60,176 bases of DNA from Candidatus Faecalibacterium gallistercoris (GCA_019116585.1 DXBJ01000067.1:1-60176), one strand, 5' to 3'; numbered from the stretch's first letter, positions 50,020 through 59,331 are shown. Made by a program: numbers and translations. The notes: generated from the letters alone by a model not told the origin.

Positions 50020-50388
50020 ATGAGCCAAAAACGCAACCAAAACCTGAAAAAGAACCTGATCTTCACGGCGGCGGTCCTGCTGGCGGCGGCCGCGCTGGGG
50101 GGCTACTACCTGGTGCGGCAGGCAAACCGGCCCGACAAGGTGGCCCACCTGGTCTACGGCACCCTGGAGCGGGCCCAGACCGACATCGACCTGCGGGAGG
50201 ACGCGGACTACAGCTTCCAGTCCAACGGCTACGAGATCCACCTGCAGGTGCGGGATGGGGCCATCGCCTTTGTGGACAGCCCCTGCCCCGACCACGTCTG
50301 CGAGCAGTTCGGCCAGCTGAGCGAAGTCTACGACTGGGCCGCCTGCATCCCGGCCCAGGCCATGCTGACCATCGAGCCGGTGGAGTAA
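50020..50388 (+). CDS. Membrane-anchored NusG domain II protein, 122 aa
   Basis: One membrane helix (about residues 12-32) precedes an extracytoplasmic NusG_II domain with the family pattern CPDHVCEQFGQLS and a later CIPAQAMLTIE. Such proteins commonly sit beside FMN-binding, ApbE or fumarate reductase-like genes in Clostridia, and are thought to belong to flavin-linked membrane redox modules. It lies 87 bases after the flavin lipoprotein gene, so they probably act together. GGAG precedes the ATG. Repeat copy B follows. Confidence 0.85.
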   Translation: MSQKRNQNLKKNLIFTAAVLLAAAALGGYYLVRQANRPDKVAHLVYGTLERAQTDIDLREDADYSFQSNGYEIHLQVRDGAIAFVDSPCPDHVCEQFGQLSEVYDWAACIPAQAMLTIEPVE

Positions 50389-50399
50389 ACCGAAACAGC

Positions 50400-50610
50400 G
50401 TGTCGCAAAAGCGCCACGCTCCAGGGGGAACCCATTTCTGCCCGCATACGCGGGGCAGAAATTCCTTCCCCCTGGTATCCCCCTGGGGACAAAATTGAAC
50501 GCTGAACCGCGCACTCGGCCTTGCGGCCTCGCACACTCTCAGCGCTCAATTTCCCTGTATGTGTCCCGTCCATCCGCACGTGTCGGCTGGACGGGACTTT
50601 TTTGACAGTC
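50400..50610 (+). repeat. Full copy (B) of the dispersed modular hairpin element
   Basis: It has the same five modules as copy A at 14281. Module 1 has lost part of its left arm (TGTCGCAAAAGCGCCAC). Module 4 arms are AAATTGAACGCTGA and TCAGCGCTCAATTT. Module 5 is GTCCCGTCCA/TGGACGGGAC followed by TTTTTTG, a good intrinsic terminator. It begins 12 bases after the NusG domain II stop. Confidence 0.85.
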
Positions 50611-50635
50611 TGTTGTGGTCCCGGGAGGCTGCCGT

Positions 50636-50664
50636 TTGCCATTTTGGCCTGTACGTGATACAAT
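50636..50664 (+). promoter_or_regulatory. Sigma-A promoter of the ftsK/spoIIIE gene
   Basis: TTGCCA (50636-50641), a 17-base spacer and TACAAT (50659-50664) lie 45 bases before the ATG. Confidence 0.75.
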
Positions 50665-50709
50665 AAAAGAACATATGAACTTTTGGATGAACGAGGTACA
50701 GAGCAGAGA

Positions 50710-53538
50710 ATGGCGAGAAAAAAACGCAAATCATCGTCCCGGGCACGCCGCGGCCGGCAGCAGGCCCAGCGCCGGCTGCTGGCCAGCAGTGTCACCCTGT
50801 TTGGGGGCATCCTGCTGGGACTGCTGGCTTTTGTGGACGGGCAGGCCGCCTGGCACACCGCCCACGACATCCTGTTCGGGGTGTTCGGGGCGGGCAGCTT
50901 CGTGCTGGGGCCGGCGGTGTGCTACATGGCCGTCCTGGCCGCCCGGGAAGAGCCGGTGGCCCCCTGTGTGGTCAAACTGCTGCTGGGGCTGGCCTTTTTG
51001 AGCGGGGCGGCGGTGGTCTTTTCCGACATCCCCGCCCAGGGGCTCACGGTAGCCCAGATGGGGGTGGCCTGCTACGACAACGGAGTCAACGCCTGGTTCG
51101 GCGGCGGGTCGATGGGCGGCCTGCTGGGCGGCAGCCTGCTGCTGCTCTGCGGCCGGCCGGCGGCCAACCTGATCGTGGTGGCCCTGGCGGTTTGCGCCAG
51201 CTGTTATATCTTTGATGTCACCCCCGCCGACATCTGGCAGTGGCTGGCGTGGGCGGCGGGCGGTGCCCGAGACAAGGGCCTGGCCGTCTATGCCGACGGC
51301 CGCGCCGCCCATGAGGAGCGCCGGGCTGCCCGCCTGGCGGCCCGGGCGGAGGCCCAGGCCGAAGCCGAAGCCCAGGCCCAGGCGGACGCCGCCGACGAAG
51401 AGGAAATGGCCGAGGATATGCTGCTGGACGGCGACCCCGACGCCGCGCCGGGAGGCGGGTTCCATCTGGGGATGCCGGCCTGGCTGAGCCATATCTTTGG
51501 GCACGGGCGCCTCCCGGACGAGAGCGGGAGCACCGAGGCCCCCCCAAGGCCGGAATCGCCGCTGCAGTCGGCGGCGGTCAGCCATCCCCGCGCCCCCTTT
51601 GACATCGACCTGGGGCCCGACCCGGCGGCCGTCAGCGACGGCGGCAGCGAGCCCATCGAGCCCATCATCCCGGGCCCGGGAGGCACCTTTGGGCTGAACC
51701 CCCTGCGCCCTGCGCCGGCATCCGGCGCGCCCCGGGCAGAGGACGACGCCCCTGCCGCCCCTGCGGCGCCCCATGTGGCCATGTACGACCAGGATAAGGA
51801 CGACGGGACCCTCCCGCCGGCCCCGGCGGCCGGGCCTGCCGCAGCCCCGGTGACCCCGGCGGCTCCGTCCCCGATGGCGCCGCCCCCGCCGCAGCCGGCC
51901 CCCATGGACGGCGAGGAAGAGGACGGCTGGATCACCGTCGAGGACGGGGAAGGGGAAGGCACCGGGGACATTGCCACTCTGGTGGCGGCGGCCATGGAAA
52001 AGCCTGCCGACGCCGAGCAGGCCGCAGCCGCGGCCGCGCCTTCCGCCCCGGAGGAGCCGGAAATCCCCGCAGCCTATGAATATCCCCCCATCGAGCTGTT
52101 CGATAAAGCCCCGGAGGACGCCGACGAAGGCGCCACCGCCGAGCTGCAGGCCAACGCCCAAAAGCTGGTGGATACCCTGGAGAGCTTCGGGGTCAAGACG
52201 CGGGTGCTGGACATTTCCCGCGGGCCCGCCGTCACCCGGTACGAGGTGCAGCCCATGGCGGGCGTCAAGATCAGCCGCATCACCTCCCTGGCCGACGACC
52301 TGGCCCTGAACCTGGCCGTGGCCGACATCCGCATGGAGGCCCCCATCCCCGGCAAGCCCGCCGTGGGCATCGAGGTGCCCAACCGCAAGCGGGCCTCCGT
52401 CAGCATCCGCAGCATCTTTGAGAGCCAGAGCTTCCGCCACATGACCAGCCCCCTGACCATCGCCCTGGGCAAGGACATCGCCGGCGTGGCCCAGGTGGCC
52501 GACCTGTGCAAGATGCCCCACCTGCTCATCGCGGGCAGCACGGGCAGCGGCAAGTCGGTCTGCGTCAACAGCATCATCATGAGCCTGGTGTTCCGCTCGG
52601 GCCCGGAGGACGTCAAACTGATCCTCATCGACCCCAAGGTGGTGGAACTGGCTGAGTACAACGGCATCCCCCACCTGCTGATGCCGGTGATCACCGAGCC
52701 CAAAAAGGCTGCGGGCGCCCTCAGCTCGGCGGTGGCCGAGATGGAGCGCCGGTACCGGATGTTTGCCGACAACAATGTCCGGGACATCAAGACTTTCAAC
52801 AAGCTGGCGGCGTCCGACCCCATGCTGGAAAAGCTGCCCTACATCGCCATCGTCATCGACGAGCTGGCGGATCTGATGATGGTGGTGGGCAAGGACGTGG
52901 AGGACTCGATCTGCCGCATCGCCCAGAAGGCCCGCGCGGCCGGCATGCACCTGATCGTCGCCACCCAGCGCCCCAGCGTGGACGTCATCACCGGCCTGAT
53001 CAAGGCCAACATCCCCAGCCGCATCGCCTTCGCGGTGTCCAGCCAGGTGGACAGCCGCACCATCCTGGACGGCGCCGGCGCCGAAAAGCTGCTGGGCATG
53101 GGCGATATGCTGTTCATGCCGGTGGGCGCGCCCAAGCCCATCCGCATCCAGGGCACCTACGTCACCGACGAGGAGATCAGCCGGGTGCTGACCTTTATCA
53201 AGGCGTCGGGCACCGTCCAGTACGACGAGGCCATGATCCGCGCCATGGAAGAGCACGCCACCCAGGACAAGAACGGCAAGGACCACGACGACGCCGAGGG
53301 CGGCGCCGACGACCCCATGCTGAAAGCCGCCGTCGAGGTGGTCATCGACGCGGGGCAGGCCTCCACCAGCCTGCTGCAGCGCCGGTGCAAGCTGGGCTAT
53401 GCCCGGGCCGCCCGCATCATGGACGAGATGGAGCAGAAGGGGATCATCGGCCCCTACGAGGGGGCCAAGCCACGGGCCGTCCTCATCAGCCGCCAGCAGT
53501 GGCTGGAAATGTGCATGAACCAGCCGGACGAGCCGTGA
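50710..53538 (+). CDS. DNA translocase FtsK/SpoIIIE, 942 aa
   Basis: Four membrane segments (about residues 25-175) anchor the protein at the septum. A long Ala/Pro/Glu linker (about 200-470) leads to the RecA-like motor with Walker A GSTGSGKS (609-616), PKVVELAEYNGIPHLL, Walker B LPYIAIVIDELADLM and GMHLIVATQRPSVDVITG. The last 65 residues are the gamma winged helix that reads orienting DNA motifs. It pumps chromosomes through the closing septum. It could be FtsK or SpoIIIE; the two are not separable here. The start is uncertain: ATG 50710 has GAGG 14 bases upstream, and a TTG at 50683 is in frame. Confidence 0.92.
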   Translation: MARKKRKSSSRARRGRQQAQRRLLASSVTLFGGILLGLLAFVDGQAAWHTAHDILFGVFGAGSFVLGPAVCYMAVLAAREEPVAPCVVKLLLGLAFLSGAAVVFSDIPAQGLTVAQMGVACYDNGVNAWFGGGSMGGLLGGSLLLLCGRPAANLIVVALAVCASCYIFDVTPADIWQWLAWAAGGARDKGLAVYADGRAAHEERRAARLAARAEAQAEAEAQAQADAADEEEMAEDMLLDGDPDAAPGGGFHLGMPAWLSHIFGHGRLPDESGSTEAPPRPESPLQSAAVSHPRAPFDIDLGPDPAAVSDGGSEPIEPIIPGPGGTFGLNPLRPAPASGAPRAEDDAPAAPAAPHVAMYDQDKDDGTLPPAPAAGPAAAPVTPAAPSPMAPPPPQPAPMDGEEEDGWITVEDGEGEGTGDIATLVAAAMEKPADAEQAAAAAAPSAPEEPEIPAAYEYPPIELFDKAPEDADEGATAELQANAQKLVDTLESFGVKTRVLDISRGPAVTRYEVQPMAGVKISRITSLADDLALNLAVADIRMEAPIPGKPAVGIEVPNRKRASVSIRSIFESQSFRHMTSPLTIALGKDIAGVAQVADLCKMPHLLIAGSTGSGKSVCVNSIIMSLVFRSGPEDVKLILIDPKVVELAEYNGIPHLLMPVITEPKKAAGALSSAVAEMERRYRMFADNNVRDIKTFNKLAASDPMLEKLPYIAIVIDELADLMMVVGKDVEDSICRIAQKARAAGMHLIVATQRPSVDVITGLIKANIPSRIAFAVSSQVDSRTILDGAGAEKLLGMGDMLFMPVGAPKPIRIQGTYVTDEEISRVLTFIKASGTVQYDEAMIRAMEEHATQDKNGKDHDDAEGGADDPMLKAAVEVVIDAGQASTSLLQRRCKLGYARAARIMDEMEQKGIIGPYEGAKPRAVLISRQQWLEMCMNQPDEP

Positions 53539-53581
53539 GCCCGCAGCCCGGGACCAACAACGACACAGAGTGAGGAGCGCT

Positions 53582-55543
53582 ATGAACGAAACGACATACA
53601 CCCCGTACACCGAGTTCCTGCCCATCTGCCGGGCGGACATGGAGGCCCGCGGCTGGGACCAGCTGGATTTCGTGGTGGTGGGCGGCGACGCCTACGTGGA
53701 CCACCCCAGCTTTGGCACCGCCATCATCAGCCGCCTGCTGGAAGCCGAGGGCTACCGGGTGGGGGTGCTGGCCCAGCCCCGCTATACCGACTGCGAGGAC
53801 TTCAAGCGGTTTGGGCGGCCCAAATACGGCTTTTTCATCGGCGGAGGCAATGTGGACAGCATGGTCAGCCACTATTCGGTGGCCAAGATCCCCCGGGCCG
53901 AGGACGAATATTCCCCCGGCGGCAAGGCCGGGGCCCGGCCCGACCGCAGCGCCACTGTCTACACCCGGCTGGCCAAGCAGGCGTATCCCGACCTGCCGGT
54001 GATCCTGGGCGGGCTGGAAGCGTCCCTGCGGCGGTTCGCCCATTACGACTACTGGCTGGACACCGTCCTGCCCAGCATCGCCGAGGACGCCGGCTGCGAC
54101 CTCATCAGCTTTGGGATGGGGGAGCACCAGACCGTCGAGATCGCCCGCCGCCTGGCGGCAGGGGAGCCCATCGCCAGCATCACCGACGTGGCCGGCACCT
54201 GCTACATGACCGACTTCGACCACCTGCCCGAGCGGTATGTGGAGTGCGCCGGCTACAAAAAAGTGGCCTCGGACAAGGTGGCTTACGCCAAGGCCTGCCG
54301 CATCCAGATGGACAACCAGGACGTGGTCAGCGGCCAGATCATCGTCCAGAAGCAGAGCGAAAAGTACCTGGTCCAGAACCTGCCCGCCAAGCCCCTGGTC
54401 CGCTGGGAGCTGGACAAGGTCTACGCCCTGCCTTATACCCGCCGTTATCACCCGGTCTACGAGGCCATGGGCGGGGTGCCCGCCATCCGGGAGGTGCAGT
54501 TCTCCATCATCCAGAACCGGGGGTGCTTTGGAGGGTGCAACTTCTGCGCCATCCAGCTGCACCAGGGCCGCCGGGTCACCAGCCGCAGCGCCGACAGCAT
54601 CGTGGCCGAGGCCGAGCGGATGACCCACGAGCCCGACTTCAAGGGCTACATCCACGACGTGGGAGGCCCCACGGCGAATTTCCGCTTCCCCTCCTGCGGC
54701 CAGCAGATGAAAAAGGGGATGTGCACCGGCGGCAAGCACTGCCTGGCCCCCCAGCCCTGCCCCCACCTGCTCGTGGACCACAAGGACTATCTGGACATTC
54801 TGCGCCGGGTGCGGTCCCTGCCGGGGGTCAAGAAGGTGTTCGTCCGCAGCGGCATCCGCTTCGACTACCTGATGGCCGACCCCGACGAGACCTTCTTCAA
54901 GGAGCTGGTGGAATACCACGTCTCGGGCCAGCTGAAAGTGGCCCCCGAGCACTGCGCCCCCAACACCCTGGCCTACATGGGCAAGCCCCCCATCGAGGTG
55001 TTCAACCGCTTCAAGGACAAGTTCTACGAGCTCAGCCGCCGGGCGGGCAAAAAACAGTACCTGGTGCCCTACCTGATGTCCAGCCACCCGGGCAGCACCC
55101 TGAAGGACGCGGTCTATCTGGCCGAGTACCTCTACAAAAACCACATGCGCCCCGAGCAGGTGCAGGATTTTTACCCCACCCCCGGCACCGTCAGCACCTG
55201 CATGTTCTACACCGGGCTGGACCCCTACACCCTGAAGCCGGTCTTTGTGGAAAAGACCGCCGAGGGCAAGGCCCTGCAGCGGGCCCTGCTGCAATACTAT
55301 GAGCCCCGCAACGCCGAAAAGGTGGTCAAAGCCCTGAAGATGACCCATCGGGAGGACCTGATCCCTCTGCTGGTGCCGGCTGCCGGCCGCCGGGCCGTCC
55401 AGCGCAGCGCCCGCAAGGCCGCGCCCCGGGACGTCACCATCCACCCGGACGGCCATTACACCGTCCATCCGGGGGCGCGCTTTGCCCCCCGCACCAAACC
55501 GAACCACAAAAACAACAAAAAGAAGGGTAACAAGAACCAATGA
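53582..55543 (+). CDS. YgiQ family radical SAM protein, 653 aa
   Basis: An N-terminal B12-binding-like Rossmann region (FVVVGGDAYVDHPSFG) precedes the radical SAM core with Cys315, Cys319 and Cys322 in CFGGCNFC for the [4Fe-4S] cluster. The C terminus (PEQVQDFYPTPGT, FYTGLDPYTL) is typical of UPF0313/YgiQ, and the last 30 residues are Lys/Asn-rich. The substrate is unknown for the family. GAGGAG precedes the ATG. The stop overlaps the start of the next gene (ATGA), so the two are co-translated. Confidence 0.92.
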   Translation: MNETTYTPYTEFLPICRADMEARGWDQLDFVVVGGDAYVDHPSFGTAIISRLLEAEGYRVGVLAQPRYTDCEDFKRFGRPKYGFFIGGGNVDSMVSHYSVAKIPRAEDEYSPGGKAGARPDRSATVYTRLAKQAYPDLPVILGGLEASLRRFAHYDYWLDTVLPSIAEDAGCDLISFGMGEHQTVEIARRLAAGEPIASITDVAGTCYMTDFDHLPERYVECAGYKKVASDKVAYAKACRIQMDNQDVVSGQIIVQKQSEKYLVQNLPAKPLVRWELDKVYALPYTRRYHPVYEAMGGVPAIREVQFSIIQNRGCFGGCNFCAIQLHQGRRVTSRSADSIVAEAERMTHEPDFKGYIHDVGGPTANFRFPSCGQQMKKGMCTGGKHCLAPQPCPHLLVDHKDYLDILRRVRSLPGVKKVFVRSGIRFDYLMADPDETFFKELVEYHVSGQLKVAPEHCAPNTLAYMGKPPIEVFNRFKDKFYELSRRAGKKQYLVPYLMSSHPGSTLKDAVYLAEYLYKNHMRPEQVQDFYPTPGTVSTCMFYTGLDPYTLKPVFVEKTAEGKALQRALLQYYEPRNAEKVVKALKMTHREDLIPLLVPAAGRRAVQRSARKAAPRDVTIHPDGHYTVHPGARFAPRTKPNHKNNKKKGNKNQ

Positions 55544-56691
55544 AGGAACACCGCAGCCATAACAAACCCGTCCTGACCGGCGCGCTGCTGCGCCGCGCCG
55601 CCGCCCTGGCCCTGGCGGCCCTGCTGGCCCTGGGGCTGACCGCCTGCCAGGACCTGGCAGGCGCCCTGACCCAGCAGCCCGCCGCCAGCACCGTCCAGCC
55701 CGCACAGCCTGCCGACGGCAGCGGCTTTTCGGTGGATTTCATCGACGTGGGCCAGGCGCTGAGCGTCCTGGTCACCTGCGACGGCCAGAGCATGCTGTAC
55801 GACGGCGGCAACGTGGAGGACGGCAGTCTGGTGGTCTCCTACCTGCAGAACAAGGGGGTCACCCGGCTGGAGTATGTCTTTTGCAGCCACGCCCACAAGG
55901 ACCATGTGGGGGGCCTGGCGGCGGTGATGGCCGCCTTCCCGGCGGGGCACGCCTATGCCCCCGTCACCACGGCGGACACCCAGTGCTTCCAGGATTACGT
56001 CAAGTATGCCCAGCAGCAGGGCCTGGCTCTGGAAGTGCCCGCCGTGGGCACCGTCTGGCAGCTGGGCAGCGCCACCGTCCAGCTGCTGGGGCCGGTGGCC
56101 TCCTATGAGGACACCAACGACACCTCGCTGGTGCTGCGCATCGACTACGGCGAGACCAGCTTCCTCCTGACCGGGGACATGGAGCAGGACGCCGAGGACG
56201 ACCTGGTGGCCTCCGGCGCGCCTTTGGATGTGGATGTGCTGCAGGTGGGCCACCACGGCAGCGAGACCAGCACCGGCTATGTCTTTTTGAACGCCGTCCT
56301 GCCGGAGGTGGGCGTCATCTCGGTGGGGGAGGGCAACAGCTACGGCCACCCCCACGAGGCCGCCCTCAGCCGCCTGCGCGACGCGGGGGTGGACGTCTGG
56401 CGCACCGACCTGTCGGGCACCATCCGGATCACCAGCGACGGCGTCAACTATGCCGTCGCCTCGGACAAGGATGTGCCCCCCGAGGCCCAGAACCCCACCC
56501 TGACCGACGGCAGCGGCCAGCAGAGCAGCAGCCAGCCGGCCATCCAGGCCTACATCGGCAACGTCAATTCCAAGAAGTTCCACCTGCCCAGCTGCTCCAA
56601 CCTGCCCGACCCGGCCAACCAGATCCTCTTTTCCAGCTACGAGCAGGCCGTGGAGGCCGGCTATGAGCCCTGCGGCAACTGCCTGGGCTGA
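55540..56691 (+). CDS. ComEC-like metallo-beta-lactamase lipoprotein with C-terminal Cys motif domain, 383 aa
   Basis: The lipobox LTAC (Cys about 30) puts the protein outside the membrane. Residues 60-300 are a metallo-beta-lactamase fold like the C-terminal nuclease-like domain of ComEC: FIDVGQALSVLV, the metal motif HAHKDHVGG, and LQVGHHGSETST. The last 45 residues (NSKKFHLPSC, EPCGNCLG) resemble the Ada-type metal-binding fold found at the end of many secreted nucleases and MBL proteins. Stand-alone members are proposed extracellular nucleases or phosphodiesterases. It overlaps the YgiQ gene by 4 bases, an unexpected pairing. Confidence 0.87.
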   Translation: MKEHRSHNKPVLTGALLRRAAALALAALLALGLTACQDLAGALTQQPAASTVQPAQPADGSGFSVDFIDVGQALSVLVTCDGQSMLYDGGNVEDGSLVVSYLQNKGVTRLEYVFCSHAHKDHVGGLAAVMAAFPAGHAYAPVTTADTQCFQDYVKYAQQQGLALEVPAVGTVWQLGSATVQLLGPVASYEDTNDTSLVLRIDYGETSFLLTGDMEQDAEDDLVASGAPLDVDVLQVGHHGSETSTGYVFLNAVLPEVGVISVGEGNSYGHPHEAALSRLRDAGVDVWRTDLSGTIRITSDGVNYAVASDKDVPPEAQNPTLTDGSGQQSSSQPAIQAYIGNVNSKKFHLPSCSNLPDPANQILFSSYEQAVEAGYEPCGNCLG

Positions 56692-56766
56692 AGCCTGCGC
56701 CGGGAAAAGAGCGGCCCGGAACCGGGCCGGCGGGCTTGCTGCCGCCCATGCCCTAGAAGTATAGTA

Positions 56767-56841
56767 GGATATACGATACAGGTATTTGCCATACGGCGGA
56801 CTTGGTGCTATAGTAGGGTAGTCTCCGATTGCCGTATATCC
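56767..56841 (+). promoter_or_regulatory. Promoter of the second amino acid ABC operon, flanked by inverted repeats
   Basis: TTGCCA (56786-56791), a 17-base spacer and TATAGT (56809-56814) form the promoter. GGATATACG (56767-56775) and CGTATATCC (56833-56841) are perfect 9-bp inverted repeats around it. A repressor bound to both could loop or block the promoter. Confidence 0.6.
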
Positions 56842-56855
56842 AGAGAAAAGGCTTG

Positions 56856-57545
56856 ATGTCTATGATCGAAACACTGTTGCAAAACCGCACCGTTCAGGTG
56901 CTGATCGAATCTTTCCCCCGCATTTTGCTGCCTGGCCTGGCGGTGACCATCCCGCTGACGGTGCTGTCCTTCGCGTTTGCCATGGTGATCGCGGCGGCGG
57001 TGGCCCTGGTGCAGTTTGCCCGGGTGCCGGTGCTGCGCCAGCTGGCCCGGGTGTACATCTGGGTGGTGCGGGGCACCCCGCTGCTGGTCCAGCTGTTCAT
57101 CATCTTTTACGGGCTGCCCAGCATGGGGATCGTGCTGGACGCTTTCCCCACGGCGGTGATCGCCTTCTCCATCAACGAGGGGGCCTATTGCGCCGAGACC
57201 ATCCGCGCCGCGCTGGAGTCGGTGCCTTCCGGCCAGCTGGAGGCAGGCTACTGCGTGGGGATGTCCTGGTGGCAGGTCATGCGCCGGATCATCATGCCGC
57301 AGGCGCTGCGCACCGCATTCCCGCCGCTGTCCAACTCCCTGATCGGCATGGTCAAGGACACCTCCCTGGCGGCCAACATCACCGTCGCCGAGATGTTCAT
57401 GGCCACCCAGCGGGTGGCCTCCTACACCTATCAGTTCCTGCCGGTCTACTGCGAGCTGGCCGTCATCTACCTGATGTTCTGCACCGTGCTGACCTGGGTG
57501 CAGAAGCAGGGCGAAAAATACCTGAACGCCCACGGCTTCAACTGA
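56856..57545 (+). CDS. Polar amino acid ABC transporter permease, 229 aa
   Basis: The protein is a compact HisM/GlnP-type permease with about five membrane segments, VVRGTPLLVQLF, and the EAA loop GYCVGMSWWQVMRRIIMPQA. Two ATG codons (56856, 56862) are possible; AAAAGG lies 5 and 11 bases upstream respectively. It is first in an operon with the order permease, ATPase, binding protein, the reverse of the operon at 30494-33042. Confidence 0.92.
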   Translation: MSMIETLLQNRTVQVLIESFPRILLPGLAVTIPLTVLSFAFAMVIAAAVALVQFARVPVLRQLARVYIWVVRGTPLLVQLFIIFYGLPSMGIVLDAFPTAVIAFSINEGAYCAETIRAALESVPSGQLEAGYCVGMSWWQVMRRIIMPQALRTAFPPLSNSLIGMVKDTSLAANITVAEMFMATQRVASYTYQFLPVYCELAVIYLMFCTVLTWVQKQGEKYLNAHGFN

Positions 57546-57582
57546 CGGGCCGGACGCGTGAAACGAAATGGAGGGATGCCCC

Positions 57583-58326
57583 ATGCCGATGCTGGAAATA
57601 CAGGATATTCACAAATCCTTCGGGGAGCGGGAAGTGCTCAAGGGTGTGGGCCTGACCGTGGAAAAAGGGGCGGTGGTGGCCATTCTGGGGCCTTCGGGCT
57701 CGGGCAAGACCACCCTGCTGCGCTGCATCAATTTTCTGGAAAAGGCGGACAGCGGCAGCCTGCTCTTTGACGGGGAGCGGGTGGACCTGGCCCGGGTCTC
57801 CCGGGCCGACGTGGCCCGGCTGCGGCGCAAGACCGCCTTTGTGTTCCAGAGCTACAACCTGTTCCGCAACAAGACGGTGCTGCAGAACGTGACCGAAGGG
57901 CTGATCGTGGCCCGCCGGATGCACAAGGACCAGGCCGAGGCCATCGCTGTCCGGATGCTGGAAAAGGTGGGCATGGCCGACCGGTGCAGCCAGTACCCCC
58001 ACCAACTCTCGGGCGGGCAGCAGCAGCGGGTGGCCATCGCCCGCGCCCTTGCCACCAGCCCCGAGATCATCTATTTTGACGAGCCCACCTCCGCCCTGGA
58101 CCCCGAGCTGACCGGCGAAGTGCTGGACGTCATGCGTCAGCTGGCCGCCGAGGGGATGACCATGCTGGTGGTCACCCACGAGATGGGCTTTGCCCGGGAT
58201 GTGTCCAGCCACGTCATCTTTATGGAGGACGGGCGGATCGTCGAGAGCGCCCCCTCGGCCGAATTTTTCGCCAACCCCAGGCAGGAGCGCACCCGCGTGT
58301 TCCTGAGCCGCATCGCCAACCGATGA
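57583..58326 (+). CDS. Polar amino acid ABC transporter ATPase, 247 aa
   Basis: Walker A GPSGSGKTT, signature LSGGQQQR, Walker [12 protein letters not shown] and the VTHEMGFARD switch place it in the GlnQ/HisP family. I chose the ATG at 57583 because GGAGGG lies 8 bases before it; the ATG inside that site (57568) would lack one. It sits between its permease and binding-protein genes. Confidence 0.92.
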   Translation: MPMLEIQDIHKSFGEREVLKGVGLTVEKGAVVAILGPSGSGKTTLLRCINFLEKADSGSLLFDGERVDLARVSRADVARLRRKTAFVFQSYNLFRNKTVLQNVTEGLIVARRMHKDQAEAIAVRMLEKVGMADRCSQYPHQLSGGQQQRVAIARALATSPEIIYFDEPTSALDPELTGEVLDVMRQLAAEGMTMLVVTHEMGFARDVSSHVIFMEDGRIVESAPSAEFFANPRQERTRVFLSRIANR

Positions 58327-58354
58327 CCCTTACAGCATAGAGAGGTAGAATTGT

Positions 58355-59203
58355 ATGAAGAGAAAGAGCTTTATTTCCCTGATGGCCGTCCTGGCGGCCG
58401 CCGGCGCCCTCAGCGCCTGCGGCGGGTCCTCGTCCACGGCCGCCGGCGCGGCGGACAGCGCGTCCTCCGCCGCCTCGGGCCAGCCCGCCGACCGGCTGGA
58501 GGCAGCCCGCCAGCGCGGCACCCTGATCGTGGCCCTGGAAGGCGCCTGGTCGCCCTGGTGCTACCACGACGACACCGACACCCTGGTGGGCTACGACGTG
58601 GAGGTGTCCCGGGCCATTGCCGAATATCTGGGCCTGGAGCCCGAGTATGTGGAGGGCGAATGGGACGGCCTGTTCGCCGGCCTGGAAGCCGGCCGCTACG
58701 ACATCGTCTGCAACGGCGTCGAAGTGACGGAGGAGCGGGCCAAGAGCTACGATTTTTCGGAGCCCTACGCCTACATCCACACCGCCCTGGCCGTCCGGGA
58801 GGACAACACCGACATCACCAGTTTTGAGGACCTGGCCGGCAAGACCACGGCCAACTCCATCGCCAGCACGTACATGACCCTGGCCGAGAGCTACGGCGCC
58901 GAGGTCCTGGGGGTGGACACCCTGGACGAGACCATCCAGATGTTGCTGGCCGGCCGGGTGGACGCCACCCTCAACGCCGACGTCTCCTTCTATGACTATC
59001 TGAACGTCCATCCGGACGCCGCCTTCAAGCTGGTGGCCGAGACCCCGGACGCCTCCCACGTCTGCATCCCGGTGCGCAAGGGCGGCGAGTCGGACACCCT
59101 GCTGGCTGCGGTCAACGAGGCCATCGACGCCCTGCGCGCCGACGGCACCCTGGCCGAGATCTCGGAAAAATACTTCGGCAGCGATATTTCCAGCGAGGCG
59201 TAA
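58355..59203 (+). CDS. Polar amino acid ABC substrate-binding lipoprotein, 282 aa
   Basis: The signal ends in the lipobox LSAC (Cys about 22), followed by a Ser/Ala linker. The family 3 solute-binding domain shows TLIVALEGAWSPWCYHDD at the pocket, GYDVEVSRAIAEYLGL and EERAKSYDFSEPYAY. The Trp-rich pocket entrance differs from the binding protein at 32179, so the ligands probably differ. GAGAGG lies 9 bases before the ATG. It is last in the operon and followed by a strong terminator. Confidence 0.92.
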   Translation: MKRKSFISLMAVLAAAGALSACGGSSSTAAGAADSASSAASGQPADRLEAARQRGTLIVALEGAWSPWCYHDDTDTLVGYDVEVSRAIAEYLGLEPEYVEGEWDGLFAGLEAGRYDIVCNGVEVTEERAKSYDFSEPYAYIHTALAVREDNTDITSFEDLAGKTTANSIASTYMTLAESYGAEVLGVDTLDETIQMLLAGRVDATLNADVSFYDYLNVHPDAAFKLVAETPDASHVCIPVRKGGESDTLLAAVNEAIDALRADGTLAEISEKYFGSDISSEA

Positions 59204-59223
59204 AAGAGCCCCGCTGTGCCTGG

Positions 59224-59257
59224 CCGGCCTGTGCGTTTACCGCACAGGCCGGTTTTT
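59224..59257 (+). terminator. Intrinsic terminator of the second amino acid ABC operon
   Basis: CCGGCCTGTGCG (59224-59235) and CGCACAGGCCGG (59241-59252) form a perfect 12-bp stem with a 5-base loop and TTTTT. Confidence 0.95.
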
Positions 59258-59331
59258 GCATACGGGGGCCGCCCGGCGCATAAGCATAGGTTGTACCCGA
59301 AACAACGAGCGGAGCGTGGGGAGGCAGAACT

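Noticed and set aside
47785-53640. Very long minus-strand frames opposite the flavin reductase and ftsK/spoIIIE genes
   Set aside because: They have low-complexity composition, no ribosome site, and strong functional motifs on the plus strand.
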